Positions 14,875 to 24,628 are shown, counted from the first letter of the stretch. The stretch: DNA of 50,241 bases from Clostridiales bacterium (GCA_015056045.1 SVGZ01000016.1:1-50241); one strand, 5' to 3'. A program made the numbers and translations. The notes: a model not told the origin generated them from the letters alone.

Positions 14875-15450
14875 ATGATGAAGACAAAAGAAAGCATTGA
14901 AAAAATCGTTATTGCCGCTATGCTCTGTGCAGTCGGTATTCTCATCCCCACCTTTTTCCCGAAGATCGTCATCGGCGCAGCTTCCTTTACGCTGGCAAGC
15001 CACGTTGCGGTTTATCTGGCAATGTTTATTTCGCCGGTTGTCGGCATTGCCGTTGGTCTTGGCACAACGCTGGGCTTCCTCATCAGCGGTCTTCCGATCG
15101 TTGTTACGCTTCGTGCCCTTTCGCACATCATTTTCATCGTGATCGGTTCGCTTTGGCTCACAAAACACCGCTACACGCTGACAAGCGTCAAATCGATGGT
15201 CGTTTATACGGCGCTGATCTCGCTCATTCACGCAGCAGCTGAAGTTGTCGTTGTTACTTTCTTCTATTTCGGCGGCGGTTTAACCGAAGCAAACTATGCA
15301 GCAGGCTTCTTTGAATCCGTTATTCTGCTCGTCGGTCTTGGCGGTTTTGTTCACAGCATGGTCGATTTTGCCATTGCGATCGCCGTTTGGAAACCGATCA
15401 CAAAGATCCTCCGCACACCCTACTCTGCGCTGATGGTCAAAGAACACTAA
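14875..15450 (+). CDS. niaX: niacin ECF transporter substrate-binding (S) component
   Basis: A 191-residue integral membrane protein with about six hydrophobic segments and an N-terminus KTKESIEKIVIAAMLCAVG, common in S components of energy-coupling-factor transporters. Such proteins capture a vitamin and dock with a shared EcfAAT module, which is not in this window. Substrate assignment to niacin rests on the adjacent niaR gene and its operator-like dyad. Two adjacent ATG codons (14875, 14878) share the GAGGA site; either may be used. It ends before a strong bidirectional terminator. Confidence 0.82.
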   Translation: MMKTKESIEKIVIAAMLCAVGILIPTFFPKIVIGAASFTLASHVAVYLAMFISPVVGIAVGLGTTLGFLISGLPIVVTLRALSHIIFIVIGSLWLTKHRYTLTSVKSMVVYTALISLIHAAAEVVVVTFFYFGGGLTEANYAAGFFESVILLVGLGGFVHSMVDFAIAIAVWKPITKILRTPYSALMVKEH

Positions 15451-15460
15451 AAAGAACAGA

Positions 15461-15494
15461 AAAAAGAGGAGATAATATATCTCCTCTTTTTTTG
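15461..15494. terminator. bidirectional intrinsic terminator
   Basis: A 14-bp perfect stem (15461-15474 with 15478-15491, loop ATA), A-rich on the left and T-rich on the right, lies between the convergent niaX and SPFH genes. Confidence 0.92.
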
Positions 15495-15508
15495 CGCTTT
15501 TGCAAGTC

Positions 15509-16357
15509 TTATTCCAAGGGTACCTCGATCAATGTACCTTCGGCGTTATAGACTTTGGGAAGCGAGCCATCCCAAGCATCGTAGTATTCTTTTTTCAAAA
15601 TCTCTTCGGTCAAACTTTCGGCAACCTTGCGGTTTGCTTCGGCTTCGGCTTCTGCGGCGATAAGTGCAGCTTCAGCTTCTGCCTGTGCTTTGATGAGCTG
15701 GGCTTCCGCTTCTGCCTTTGTTTCGATCAGGCGGACATCAGCCTTTGCCTGTGCTTCGATCCTTGCCTGTTCGGCTTCGGTTTCAGCCTTCAGTTTGTTC
15801 TGTTCAGCGACCTGTTTTGCTTCAACGGCATCTGTGAAAGCATCAGTGAAGTCAAAGTTTTCGATCGAAGTGCTGACGACCTGAATATTGTAGCCGAGAA
15901 GTCTTTCGGTAAGCTCTTCTTCAATGCCGATGGAAAGTTCGGAGCGGTTGCTGACGAGCTTTTCTGCGGTGTACTGCGCAGTGACGACCTTGACGGCTTC
16001 GGTTACGCAGGGTGCGATCACTTTATCATAATATTCCTTGCCGACGGAACGGTAAATTTCCATTGCATTCGCTTTATCGATCTGATAGTTGAGCGTATAG
16101 GTCATGGAAACTTCCTGAATATCGGAAGAGAAGCAAAGCAGATCGACCGTCGTTTTCTGAACACGGTTATCCATTTTGACAACGCTCTGCCAGGGCATCT
16201 TGAAATGCGCACCGGAATCGAGCGTATAATCCTCTACCTTACCGAAGGTGAGCAGAACGCCCGTATGACCCGTCGGGATCACTGTAAAGCTCGAAATGCC
16301 GAGAACAGCGATAAGAACAACAATGACAACTGCAATGACGATTTTCGTGGTTTTCAT
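15509..16357 (-). CDS. SPFH/prohibitin-family membrane protein
   Basis: A 282-residue protein with one N-terminal membrane anchor (about 5-25), then an SPFH/Band-7 domain (TVIPTGHTGVLLTFGKVED onward) and a long Ala-Glu-rich coiled coil (about 175-255) with repeats of the type AEAEAxLIxAxA. Family members form oligomeric rings or scaffolds in membranes and regulate proteases or membrane domains. The short C-terminus ends GTLIEVPLE. It stands alone, with a GGAG site before ATG. The regulator gene upstream on the same strand is 92 bases away and could be cotranscribed. Confidence 0.9.
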   Translation of the reverse strand: MKTTKIVIAVVIVVLIAVLGISSFTVIPTGHTGVLLTFGKVEDYTLDSGAHFKMPWQSVVKMDNRVQKTTVDLLCFSSDIQEVSMTYTLNYQIDKANAMEIYRSVGKEYYDKVIAPCVTEAVKVVTAQYTAEKLVSNRSELSIGIEEELTERLLGYNIQVVSTSIENFDFTDAFTDAVEAKQVAEQNKLKAETEAEQARIEAQAKADVRLIETKAEAEAQLIKAQAEAEAALIAAEAEAEANRKVAESLTEEILKKEYYDAWDGSLPKVYNAEGTLIEVPLE

Positions 16358-16449
16358 GGTTTTCTCCTGTATTTAGTTTTTACAGGAAGCATTATACAAC
16401 AAAATTCGTGTAAATTCATTAAAATAACTGTAAATAAATGATGACGGAA

Positions 16450-17505
16450 TTATTTTCCGTAATGCGTGAGAGCGTTTGCTAAGTCTTCTTTTACCTGTTC
16501 GCAGAGATCTGCCGGCGAAAGCAGCCAGATATTGCGCGAAAGCTGCACAGCAAGCCTGCGCATCGCCTCATAATTGACCCTGACGCGTGCGCTGACTTCC
16601 TCTTCCGTTTCGTCAAAGAATTCAAGCTCATTGCCGAACCAATCGATCACCTCGTTCATGGCGCTTTTTTTCATGCGGAAAACCGCGTTGATGCTTCTTC
16701 CGGTGTACATATAAATATGCTCTGCCATATGCTGCGGCAAATCGATGCCATGTTCAAGGCCTTTGACTTGGCGCATTGGCTTAACAGGTGTTTCGAGCAA
16801 TTTGATCTCCGTTATGCGGTCAACACGGTAATGCGCCACGCTTTCATATTTATCGTAATTGCAGATGAGGTAATAGCGCCCGTTTGCCGTCACGATCTGA
16901 TACGGATTGATGATATATTCGCGGATCTTGCCTTCTGCATTTTTTCTTGGGTGAAGCTGCTTATCCGTTCCGTATTCGTTATAGAGGAAAGAGACCTGCT
17001 TGCCCTTACTGATAGCTTCATCGAGAACCTCCAGCGTATAAAACAGCTGTCTGTTTCTTGGCGTATTATCCGAAAGCGCGCGGATATACTGCACCTTTGA
17101 TTTGAAATACTGATTGGACAGGCTTTCCAGCTTTTCGATCATTTCCCTGCCCTGGGCATAAGGGATATGTTTGGAAAAAAGCAGACCATCGATCAGAAGC
17201 CTGAGCTCTGCATCGGTAAAGGTACGGACAAGATAAAAATCCGTCATGATGCTGTTTTCTTCGGCTTCACCGGTTTTATTGTTTGTCATGCTGCGTTTGA
17301 CTTCGCTGAATTCGATATCATAGCCGCAGTCGATCAGGTTTAAGATATTGCGGCGGATGGCCTTTCTGTCAACACGCATACCGTATTCCGAAAGGAGAAG
17401 ATCGGCGATCTCTTTCTGACTTAAGCGATGCTCTTCATCCGTATATTTTTTTAAAATGGAAAGGATGTTCAGAATGATCAGTTTTTTGGGCTGCTGCAGA
17501 AGCAT
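16450..17505 (-). CDS. WYL-domain transcriptional regulator
   Basis: A 351-residue regulator. The N-terminal winged helix (about 5-60) contains RLSQKEIADLL and RVDRKAIRRNILNLIDCGYDI. The middle and C-terminal parts hold the WYL fold, with YQIVTANGRYYLICNYDKY and HYRVDRITEIKLL. WYL proteins sense ligands, often nucleic acid or nucleotides, and act as repressors or activators. The start has GGAGGTGAAGTT-ATG. It is divergent from the small hypothetical gene at 17623. Its target is unknown. Confidence 0.88.
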   Translation of the reverse strand: MLLQQPKKLIILNILSILKKYTDEEHRLSQKEIADLLLSEYGMRVDRKAIRRNILNLIDCGYDIEFSEVKRSMTNNKTGEAEENSIMTDFYLVRTFTDAELRLLIDGLLFSKHIPYAQGREMIEKLESLSNQYFKSKVQYIRALSDNTPRNRQLFYTLEVLDEAISKGKQVSFLYNEYGTDKQLHPRKNAEGKIREYIINPYQIVTANGRYYLICNYDKYESVAHYRVDRITEIKLLETPVKPMRQVKGLEHGIDLPQHMAEHIYMYTGRSINAVFRMKKSAMNEVIDWFGNELEFFDETEEEVSARVRVNYEAMRRLAVQLSRNIWLLSPADLCEQVKEDLANALTHYGK

Positions 17506-17587
17506 AACTTCACCTCCAAGGCCATTTTACCATGTTTTTTAAGCAATTTCCACAGGCGATGGGTCATTTTTGCCGCATCCTATATAG

Positions 17588-17593
17588 TATAAT
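17588..17593 (+). promoter_or_regulatory. -10 box before the hypothetical gene
   Basis: TATAAT lies 29 bases before the start at 17623. The -35 region is poor, so a regulated promoter is possible; this is weak evidence. Confidence 0.4.
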
Positions 17594-17622
17594 GAAACTG
17601 TAAAAAGAACGGAGGAACGGTT

Positions 17623-18060
17623 ATGAAGAAATATACATTGCGCAAAGAGCGGTACAGATCGCCCTATGAGCTTGAGAATGAATGGGACGAGCTGATAGAC
17701 GACCTTTGGTATAACGAATTTTATTTTGATGATTTTAAGAGCACTTTTACCGCAACATTCAAGCTTCTCTATCCTTTTACAAAATCCGGCATAATCCCGG
17801 CGGAATATATGTCGCTCATCTTAAAAGTACATGAATACGCCATTCACGAAGACGAAGCGGAAGGCATCGCTTTTTCGAGCAAGCTCATGGCGCAGGCAAT
17901 GCTTTCCATGGTTTGCGGGGAAGTTTTTGCACTTTCCACAAGCGGCAGCAACAAACTCTTTACACAGGCACTTCGCAGCCAGAAGATCAGCCTGAAGCTC
18001 GAAGACCTCGAGGAAAGAGACCTCTTTATGCTGCTCGACAAAACACGCATGATCGGTTAA
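17623..18060 (+). CDS. conserved-looking hypothetical protein, 145 residues
   Basis: ATG follows GGAGGAACGGTT, so translation is well supported. The product is soluble and acidic at its N-terminus, with a Tyr/Phe/Asp-rich stretch (EWDELIDDLWYNEFYFDDF, about 20-38) and then mostly helical, amphipathic segments. It has no cysteine motif, membrane segment or known catalytic signature. It stands alone between the WYL regulator, which is divergent, and hprK, which is convergent, and ends at its own terminator. The divergent WYL gene might regulate it. The function is not recognised. Confidence 0.7.
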   Translation: MKKYTLRKERYRSPYELENEWDELIDDLWYNEFYFDDFKSTFTATFKLLYPFTKSGIIPAEYMSLILKVHEYAIHEDEAEGIAFSSKLMAQAMLSMVCGEVFALSTSGSNKLFTQALRSQKISLKLEDLEERDLFMLLDKTRMIG

Positions 18061-18064
18061 AAAT

Positions 18065-18095
18065 AAAAGGAAAAAACGGGAAATTTCCTTTTTAC
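18065..18095 (+). terminator. intrinsic terminator after the hypothetical gene
   Basis: A 9-bp stem (18065-18073 with 18084-18092) ends in a T-run, five bases past the stop codon. Confidence 0.75.
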
Positions 18096-18112
18096 AGACC
18101 GCAGACCTGGTC

Positions 18113-18145
18113 AAAAAAGAAACGCAAGAAAAAAACTTGCGTTTC
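18113..18145 (-). terminator. intrinsic terminator after hprK
   Basis: A perfect 10-bp stem (18119-18128 with 18136-18145), with six T on the minus-strand side. Confidence 0.88.
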
Positions 18146-18162
18146 ACTTTTTATATGCTGAT

Positions 18163-19074
18163 TTAGCCGAGCAGGTTGAGCAGCTTCTGATCGAGAAGAT
18201 CTGCAGGGTTATGCCCGAGGCGTTTTAAGCGGAAGTTCATGGCAGCGACTTCGATGATGCGGGAAATATTCCTGCCCGGACGAACAGGGATCGTGATCTT
18301 CGGGATCTTGACACCCATGAGCTCGATATAGTTTTCCGCCATACCAAGGCGATCAATGCCTTTGGAATCGCCAAGCTCGAGGTGAATACAGAGGCGGATC
18401 GTCTTATTTTCCATAACAGCGCCCATACCGTATAAAACGGAAATATCGATAAGACCAAGACCGCGGATCTCCATCATATGCTTGACGACATCGGGCGAAG
18501 AACCGAGAAGTGTTTCTTCGTTGATCTTGCGGATCTCGACAACATCATCGGCAACCATACGATGCCCATGCTGGATGAGTTCAAGTGCAGCTTCGCTTTT
18601 GCCAACGCCGCTGTCGCCGGTAACGAAAATACCGACACCAGAAACGTCGAGCAGACCGCCATGACGAACGATGCAGGGAGCAAGCTCATTATCGAGGAAA
18701 AGCGTTGCCGCATGGCCGAGTTTTTCCGTCGTCAGATTGCTCGATAAAACGGGAATATCGTGCTTTTCGGCAAGCTCCATAAATTCCTTCGGCGGCCTTA
18801 AATTCCATGCGATAACGGCACAGGGAATATCGTGCGAAAAATAGCTTTCGAGCTGTCTTACGAGTTCTTCTTTGGGCAGGCTGTATAAATACGCAAGCTC
18901 TGCCTTACCGAAGATCTGCATACGCTGCGAAGAGAAATTTTTATAGAAACCGGTAAGCGCAAGACCCGGTCTATGGACATTGCTCGTATAGAGCTTCATG
19001 CTGTCGCGCTCACCCATATATAAAATCGAAAGATCAAGCTGATCTGCGAGTCTGTTTACATTGACATTGTGCAT
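18163..19074 (-). CDS. hprK: HPr kinase/phosphorylase
   Basis: A 303-residue bifunctional enzyme that phosphorylates Ser46 of HPr and removes the phosphate, the basis of carbon catabolite control in Firmicutes. The Walker A TGDSGVGKSEAALELI (152-167), the HprK signature MEIRGLGLIDISVLYG, and H138 before the core are present. The N-terminal domain and C-terminal helices have the usual length. The frame runs further upstream, but ATG at 19074 gives the family N-terminus (MHNVNVNRLADQLDLSI). The usual lgt partner is absent, and ptsH and ccpA are not in the window. Confidence 0.94.
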   Translation of the reverse strand: MHNVNVNRLADQLDLSILYMGERDSMKLYTSNVHRPGLALTGFYKNFSSQRMQIFGKAELAYLYSLPKEELVRQLESYFSHDIPCAVIAWNLRPPKEFMELAEKHDIPVLSSNLTTEKLGHAATLFLDNELAPCIVRHGGLLDVSGVGIFVTGDSGVGKSEAALELIQHGHRMVADDVVEIRKINEETLLGSSPDVVKHMMEIRGLGLIDISVLYGMGAVMENKTIRLCIHLELGDSKGIDRLGMAENYIELMGVKIPKITIPVRPGRNISRIIEVAAMNFRLKRLGHNPADLLDQKLLNLLG

Positions 19075-19101
19075 AAAAATACCCCAATATTTGATAATGA
19101 T

Positions 19102-19130
19102 ATTATATATTTTCATGCTGCAAATTGCAA
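19102..19130 (-). promoter_or_regulatory. hprK promoter
   Basis: Minus-strand TTGCAA (19125-19130), 17 bases, TATAAT (19102-19107), about 28 bases before the start. Confidence 0.65.
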
Positions 19131-19202
19131 TTCTGAATCTGTCATTTTGATGAAAAGCATGGTATGATAGAGATGTAGTTTTTGAAAAAGAAAGGAATCC
19201 AT

Positions 19203-22200
19203 ATGTCCGGCTTTGTACACCTTCATGTTCACAGCGAATACAGCCTTTTAGACGGCGCGGCAAGGATCGGCGATATCGTTTCGCGGGCAAAAGAGCTCGG
19301 TCAGGATGCGATCGCCATATCCGACCACGGCGTTATGTATGGTGCTGCGGAATTTTACCTCGAAGCAAAAAAACAGGGGATCAAACCAATCATCGGCTGT
19401 GAACTCTACGTTGCGCCGGGCAGCATGCTCGAAAAAGAACAGCGTGTCCGCGAATATTCGCATCTGCTCCTTCTGGCAAAAAACAACACGGGTTATGTCA
19501 ACCTTGTCAAGCTCTGCTCTGCCGGTTTTACGGACGGCTTTTATTATAAGCCGAGGATCGATTATGATCTTTTGGAAAAACACAGCGAAGGGCTGATCTG
19601 TCTTTCGGCGTGCCTTTCGGGCGATATTCCTTCCCTGCTTTTGAACGGCGAAAAAGAGCGTGCCTATGCGATCGCAAGAAGGCTGAAAAACTGTTTCGGT
19701 GAAGATTTTTATATCGAAGTACAGGATCACGGGCTTCCCGATGACAGAAGAGTCAATCCGCAGCTTTTTGAATTGGCGGAAAAGCTGAACATCAAAATTG
19801 CTGCAACAAATGACTCGCATTACACAAGGCGCGAAGATGCGGAAATGCAGAACGTCCTCATGTCCATTCAGATGAACAGAACGGTGGAAGACGGTGCGCT
19901 TATTTTCGGAACGGACGAATTTTACATCAAGAGCACAGAGGAAATGCAGAGTCTTTTCCCCTATGCACCCGAAGTCATTGCGAATACGCTTGAAATTGCG
20001 GAAAAATGCAATGTGACACTGGATTTTGAAAGCTCGCATCTGCCGCTTTTCGATGTGCCCGAAGGCTATACACACCCCGAATATTTAGAAAAAATGACCC
20101 GTGAAGGGATCAACCTTTTATATGATGATCCGTCTTCCGTTGAAGAGCGCATGCTCTATGAGCTGGAGACGATCAACCGCATGGGCTTTACGGATTATTT
20201 CCTCATCGTTGCCGATTTTGTGCAGTATGCAAGGAATAACGGCGTTATGGTCGGACCCGGAAGAGGCAGTGCTGCAGGCAGTATCGTTGCCTATGCGCTC
20301 CGCATCACGGATATCGATCCGATCAAATGGGGACTCCTTTTTGAGCGTTTTTTAAACCCCGAGCGAGTTTCCATGCCCGATATCGATATCGACTTCTGCG
20401 ATGAAAACAGAGATAAAGTCATCGAATACGTTACCGAAAAATATGGGCACGACAAAGTTGCACAGATCATCACATTCGGTACGCTCGGCGCAAAACAGGC
20501 GATCAGAGACGTTGCAAGGGCTCTGCGCATCGACCTTTCCGAGGCAGACCGCATTGCGAAAATGATCCCCTTTGACCCCAAGATGACGCTTTCCCGCGCA
20601 ATCGAGGCAAACCCGAAACTCAAAACAGAATATGACACGAACCCCGAAGTTAAAAGGCTCATTGATATTGCGATGAAAGTCGAAGGAATGCCAAGGCACT
20701 CCTCTACACACGCAGCAGGCGTCGTGATTTCCCGAGAACCGATCACAGATTATGTTCCGCTTTCCGTCAACGCCAAAGACGGCAGCATCGTTGCACAATA
20801 CACGATGAACATTCTCGAGGGAATGGGACTTCTCAAAATGGACTTTTTGGGGCTTCGCACGCTTTCGGTCATCCGTGAAGCAAAGAACCTCATCAAAAAA
20901 AGTTATGGGATCGACGTGGATACCGATCACTTAAGCTTTGATGACCCTGCGGTGTATAAAATGATCAGCGCAGCGGATACAGACGGCGTTTTTCAGCTTG
21001 AAAGCGACGGCATGCGCTCGCTGATGATCCAGCTGAAACCCGAAAATTTAGGCGACATCATGGTCGGCATTTCTCTTTTCAGACCCGGTCCAATGGCAAA
21101 GATCCCCGATTATATTGCCGGCAAAAACGACCCGAAGAACGTCGTCTATATGCACCCGATTTTGGAGCGTATCCTTGGCGATACCTATGGCTGCATGGTT
21201 TACCAGGAACAGGTTATGGAGATCGTCCGCGATATGGCCGGTTATTCCCTCGGGAGAAGCGACCTTGTCCGCAGAGCGATGGCAAAGAAAAAGGCCGACG
21301 TCATGGAAAAAGAACGGCAGATCTTTATTTATGGCGGTGAAGGCGTTGAAGGCGCGATCAAACGAGGCGTTCCCGAAAAGGTTGCCAACGAGATCTTCGA
21401 TCAGATGATGGACTTTGCACAGTATGCTTTCAACAAATCGCACGCCTGTGCTTATGCGGTCGTCGCATACCAGACGGCATACCTCAAATGCCACTATGAA
21501 ACGGAATATATGACCGCGCTCATGAACAGCTTCCTCGGTACACCCGATAAGCTGCTTGGTTACATCGGCTACTTAAACCGCAAAAAGATCAAAATTCTGC
21601 CGCCGGATATCAACCGCTCACAGGCAAAATTCTCCGTTGAAAACGGTGCGATCAGGTTCGGTCTTTCCGCTTTGAAACAGGTCGGCGACGTCATCAACGA
21701 AGTGATTGCCGAACGTGAAAAAGGCGAATTTACTGATTTTGAAGATTTCATCGAGCGCTGCGCCGCATGGATCAACAAAGGTCTTGTCGAATCGCTGATC
21801 TTATCGGGATGCTTTGACTTTACGGGCATTGCGAGATCGCGCATGGTTTTGGGATACGATGCTCTTGCCAAAAATGCCGTTGCCAAACGCAAGCGCCAAA
21901 GCTCCGGACAGATGAGCATTTTCGATATTTCGCCCGAAGCACAGAAAATGTCAAGAACGGAACTACCCGATATTCCCGAATATGACCACAGAACCAGACT
22001 TGCCCTTGAAAAAGAGCGTACAGGATTATACATCAGCGGTCACCCTTTACAGCAATATGCGGAAATTCTTGGCGAAAGAGCCTATAAAATTGCGGATATC
22101 CTGCTTGCGGAAACGGACCTCGCACGTGCACACCAATATGAAGACAAGGATATTGAGCTGATCGGTATCCTTACCGCATTGAAACAGCGCACGACGAAGG

Positions 22201-22628
22201 CAAGGCAGATCATGGCAAACGGCACGCTTGAAGATATGTCCGGCAGCATCGGCATCATTCTATTCCCGAAGACCTTTGCACAGTATGACGGCAGGCTCGA
22301 GACAGACAGCGTCGTCCGCATTTTCGGCAAAGTTACGATTCAGGAAGGCAAAACGCCGGAGATCATCGCACAGCGCATCCTTCCCTATATTCCGCAGAAC
22401 GACAAAAAAACGGAAAAGCTCTATCTGCGTGTTGATAAGGAAGAAAGGGCGATCGCATCTGCCATCAGGAATATTCTGCTCAAATATCCCGGCGAAACGG
22501 AAGTCTGCCTTTATGTCGCGGAAACGAAAAAGCGCTATATGCTGCCCGGTTCAAAAGTCAGGCTTTCCGAAAACCTTTTCCGGGAATTAAAAACACTTCT
22601 TGGCGAGGCAAATGTCGCCACAAAATAA
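19203..22628 (+). CDS. dnaE: DNA polymerase III subunit alpha (DnaE)
   Basis: A 1141-residue replicative polymerase of the DnaE type. The N-terminal PHP domain starts HLHVHSEYSLLDG. The polymerase core has GPGRGSAAGS and the catalytic PDIDIDFCDENR (two of the Asp). Helix-hairpin-helix and OB-fold regions (IELIGILTALKQR) follow in the C-terminal third. It lacks the internal exonuclease of PolC. The start ATG at 19203 has AAAGGA upstream; an in-frame TTG at 19182 overlaps that region. It is divergent from hprK, with TATGAT near 19163. A terminator follows. Confidence 0.96.
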   Translation: MSGFVHLHVHSEYSLLDGAARIGDIVSRAKELGQDAIAISDHGVMYGAAEFYLEAKKQGIKPIIGCELYVAPGSMLEKEQRVREYSHLLLLAKNNTGYVNLVKLCSAGFTDGFYYKPRIDYDLLEKHSEGLICLSACLSGDIPSLLLNGEKERAYAIARRLKNCFGEDFYIEVQDHGLPDDRRVNPQLFELAEKLNIKIAATNDSHYTRREDAEMQNVLMSIQMNRTVEDGALIFGTDEFYIKSTEEMQSLFPYAPEVIANTLEIAEKCNVTLDFESSHLPLFDVPEGYTHPEYLEKMTREGINLLYDDPSSVEERMLYELETINRMGFTDYFLIVADFVQYARNNGVMVGPGRGSAAGSIVAYALRITDIDPIKWGLLFERFLNPERVSMPDIDIDFCDENRDKVIEYVTEKYGHDKVAQIITFGTLGAKQAIRDVARALRIDLSEADRIAKMIPFDPKMTLSRAIEANPKLKTEYDTNPEVKRLIDIAMKVEGMPRHSSTHAAGVVISREPITDYVPLSVNAKDGSIVAQYTMNILEGMGLLKMDFLGLRTLSVIREAKNLIKKSYGIDVDTDHLSFDDPAVYKMISAADTDGVFQLESDGMRSLMIQLKPENLGDIMVGISLFRPGPMAKIPDYIAGKNDPKNVVYMHPILERILGDTYGCMVYQEQVMEIVRDMAGYSLGRSDLVRRAMAKKKADVMEKERQIFIYGGEGVEGAIKRGVPEKVANEIFDQMMDFAQYAFNKSHACAYAVVAYQTAYLKCHYETEYMTALMNSFLGTPDKLLGYIGYLNRKKIKILPPDINRSQAKFSVENGAIRFGLSALKQVGDVINEVIAEREKGEFTDFEDFIERCAAWINKGLVESLILSGCFDFTGIARSRMVLGYDALAKNAVAKRKRQSSGQMSIFDISPEAQKMSRTELPDIPEYDHRTRLALEKERTGLYISGHPLQQYAEILGERAYKIADILLAETDLARAHQYEDKDIELIGILTALKQRTTKARQIMANGTLEDMSGSIGIILFPKTFAQYDGRLETDSVVRIFGKVTIQEGKTPEIIAQRILPYIPQNDKKTEKLYLRVDKEERAIASAIRNILLKYPGETEVCLYVAETKKRYMLPGSKVRLSENLFRELKTLLGEANVATK

Positions 22629-22654
22629 CAGTTGTAAAAGTTTACATTTCATAG

Positions 22655-22686
22655 AAAGGCGCATCTTGCTTCAGGTGCGCTTTTAA
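22655..22686 (+). terminator. intrinsic terminator after dnaE
   Basis: A 7-bp G+C-rich stem with one wobble (22659-22665 with 22674-22680), extended by A/T pairs, is followed by TTTTAA. Confidence 0.7.
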
Positions 22687-22694
22687 CGTATAAT
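22666..22694 (+). promoter_or_regulatory. promoter of the DUF885 lipoprotein gene
   Basis: TTGCTT (22666-22671), 17 bases, TATAAT (22689-22694). The -35 sits in the loop of the dnaE terminator. Confidence 0.5.
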
Positions 22695-22726
22695 TAGGTA
22701 TCATATTTGAAAATTATGGAGGCAAT

Positions 22727-24580
22727 ATGAAACGTTTTATCGCTTTATTGACTGCAATTGTGATGCTCCTCAGCATGACAGCCTGCGGCACAAAGCAGGA
22801 AACTGTTGAAACACCGGTCGTTACCGCTGCACCGACACCGGAAGCAACACCCGAACCGACACCGGAACCCACACCTGAACCGACGCCTTCTCCTTCGGAA
22901 CTCTGGCAGGCATTTGACGAAAAGTATTTTATAGACGTCATGTCCCGTGATTATTCCACACTCCGCCAGTACCTGAGCGATCCTTCGGCATATGGTATTG
23001 ACCCTGCGGCTGTTCCCGCAACTTTGGGCGGTCTTACCAAAGAAGATTATGACGAAGAAGCTGCTTTCATTCAGGGACACCTAGACGAACTTGCGCTGAT
23101 CGACCGTGAACAGCTCACAGAACAGGAACAGATCGCTTATGACACCGTCAAAAAAGCGCTCGAAACAGAGCTTCTTATGTGCACAAAATATTACGGCTAT
23201 GAAGAAGTTCTCATCCCCTATGCCGGTTTACAGTCCGATCTTCCGCTGACCTTCTTCCTCACGAAGCTCGAAAATAAGCTCGATATTGAAAATTATCTCA
23301 GCATGCTTGAAGAAGTTGCAGGGCTTGGCCAGCAGGTCGTTGATTATCAGAAATACCGTGCCGAATTAGGCATTTTCATGTCGGAAGAATCCCTTGAGCT
23401 CGTCCTCGAACAGATCGACGAAGTTCTTGACAACGGCGATGATTTCTTCCTCTATCACACCTTTGACGATGCGATCGCCGAAATCGAAGGCTTAACGGAA
23501 GATGAGATCGCTGCATATCAGGCAAGAAACGATGCTGCCGTCAAAGACAGCTTCCTTGCAGGCTACCAGACGATGAAAGACGGCCTTGAAGCTCTGGAAG
23601 AAAGCTGCAGACCGCACGTTGGGATTTCCGAACTGCCCAACAAAACCTATCTTGATTATTATTACCTCAAGATGAAGAGCGCAACAGCAGATTTTGATTA
23701 TAACGATGAAGAAGCGATAAACCTTTACCTCAAAACCTTCAATGTCCTCGTTGCCTTAAACAACAGCGCATATCAGTTCCTTGGCGATAGCCTTGAGGAA
23801 AGACAGCTCAGCGTCGGCACAGTGGAAGAAAACATGGCACTTCTGCACGAAGTTATGGATCCGCTTTACCCGGCACAGCCCGAACTCAATGTCAATTTCA
23901 GCTATGTTCCCGAAGAATTGAAAGATATTCTTTCCGCAGCGGCATATCTGATCCCGTCATTTGACACATGGCAGGATAACACGATCATCCTGAACGCTCC
24001 CGAGGAAGACCAGTCTCTCCTTCTCACGCTTGCACACGAAGGTATTCACGGCCATATGTTCCAGCTTACCTATCACCGTGCAATGGAAGGACTTTCCAAA
24101 GCACAGCAGCTGAACCAGTACACCTCTTACAGCGAAGCCTGGAGCCAGATCGCAGAATTTACGCTTGCTTCCGTCGGCACAGAAGAATTCAGCTCGCCCG
24201 AACTCATGCTCTATCTCTGCAACAATCTGCTTTCGCTTGAAATGATCGCTTACCTCAGCATCGAAGTCAACGCATACGGCCTTGGCAAGGAAGATACCGT
24301 AAATTACCTCGTTGACATCGGTTATTACAAAGAAGCGGCAGAAAGATTCTATGATCTCTGCATCACGATGCCCTTCTATTACACCAACTATGCATACGGC
24401 TTTGCAAAGCTCCTCGACATCATGAGCATAGCAGCGGAAACACTTGGCGAAGATTATGACAAGATCGCTTTCCTCGAAGAAGTTTTGAGCTATGGTCCGA
24501 CAACATTTGACATCATCGACGATCAGCTTGAACTCTGGTATGAAGAAAGCACAGCTGCAGAACCGGCACCGGCTGCATAA
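22727..24580 (+). CDS. DUF885-family metallopeptidase lipoprotein
   Basis: A 617-residue exported lipoprotein with signal peptide and lipobox SMTAC (Cys20). A TPEPTPEPTPEP-type linker follows (about 36-56), then a large helical DUF885 domain. The zinc site HEGIHGH (H437, E438, H441) is followed by a downstream YSEAWSQ, the third-ligand Glu region. Members are predicted or proven metallopeptidases acting on small peptides outside the cell. The start has GGAGGCAAT-ATG. The gene is monocistronic between two terminators. Confidence 0.88.
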   Translation: MKRFIALLTAIVMLLSMTACGTKQETVETPVVTAAPTPEATPEPTPEPTPEPTPSPSELWQAFDEKYFIDVMSRDYSTLRQYLSDPSAYGIDPAAVPATLGGLTKEDYDEEAAFIQGHLDELALIDREQLTEQEQIAYDTVKKALETELLMCTKYYGYEEVLIPYAGLQSDLPLTFFLTKLENKLDIENYLSMLEEVAGLGQQVVDYQKYRAELGIFMSEESLELVLEQIDEVLDNGDDFFLYHTFDDAIAEIEGLTEDEIAAYQARNDAAVKDSFLAGYQTMKDGLEALEESCRPHVGISELPNKTYLDYYYLKMKSATADFDYNDEEAINLYLKTFNVLVALNNSAYQFLGDSLEERQLSVGTVEENMALLHEVMDPLYPAQPELNVNFSYVPEELKDILSAAAYLIPSFDTWQDNTIILNAPEEDQSLLLTLAHEGIHGHMFQLTYHRAMEGLSKAQQLNQYTSYSEAWSQIAEFTLASVGTEEFSSPELMLYLCNNLLSLEMIAYLSIEVNAYGLGKEDTVNYLVDIGYYKEAAERFYDLCITMPFYYTNYAYGFAKLLDIMSIAAETLGEDYDKIAFLEEVLSYGPTTFDIIDDQLELWYEESTAAEPAPAA

Positions 24581-24598
24581 AACAGCATTTCCAATCCT

Positions 24599-24628
24599 GC
24601 ACCTTCCATTTACGGAGGGTGCTTTTTT
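24599..24628 (+). terminator. intrinsic terminator
   Basis: A 9-bp stem with one wobble pair (24599-24607 with 24614-24622) and six T, past the stop at 24580. Confidence 0.88.

Noticed and set aside
14770-15231. Minus-strand 153-codon frame opposite niaX
   Set aside because: Asp/Asn/Arg-rich composition and no SD; niaX has membrane-protein features and a promoter.
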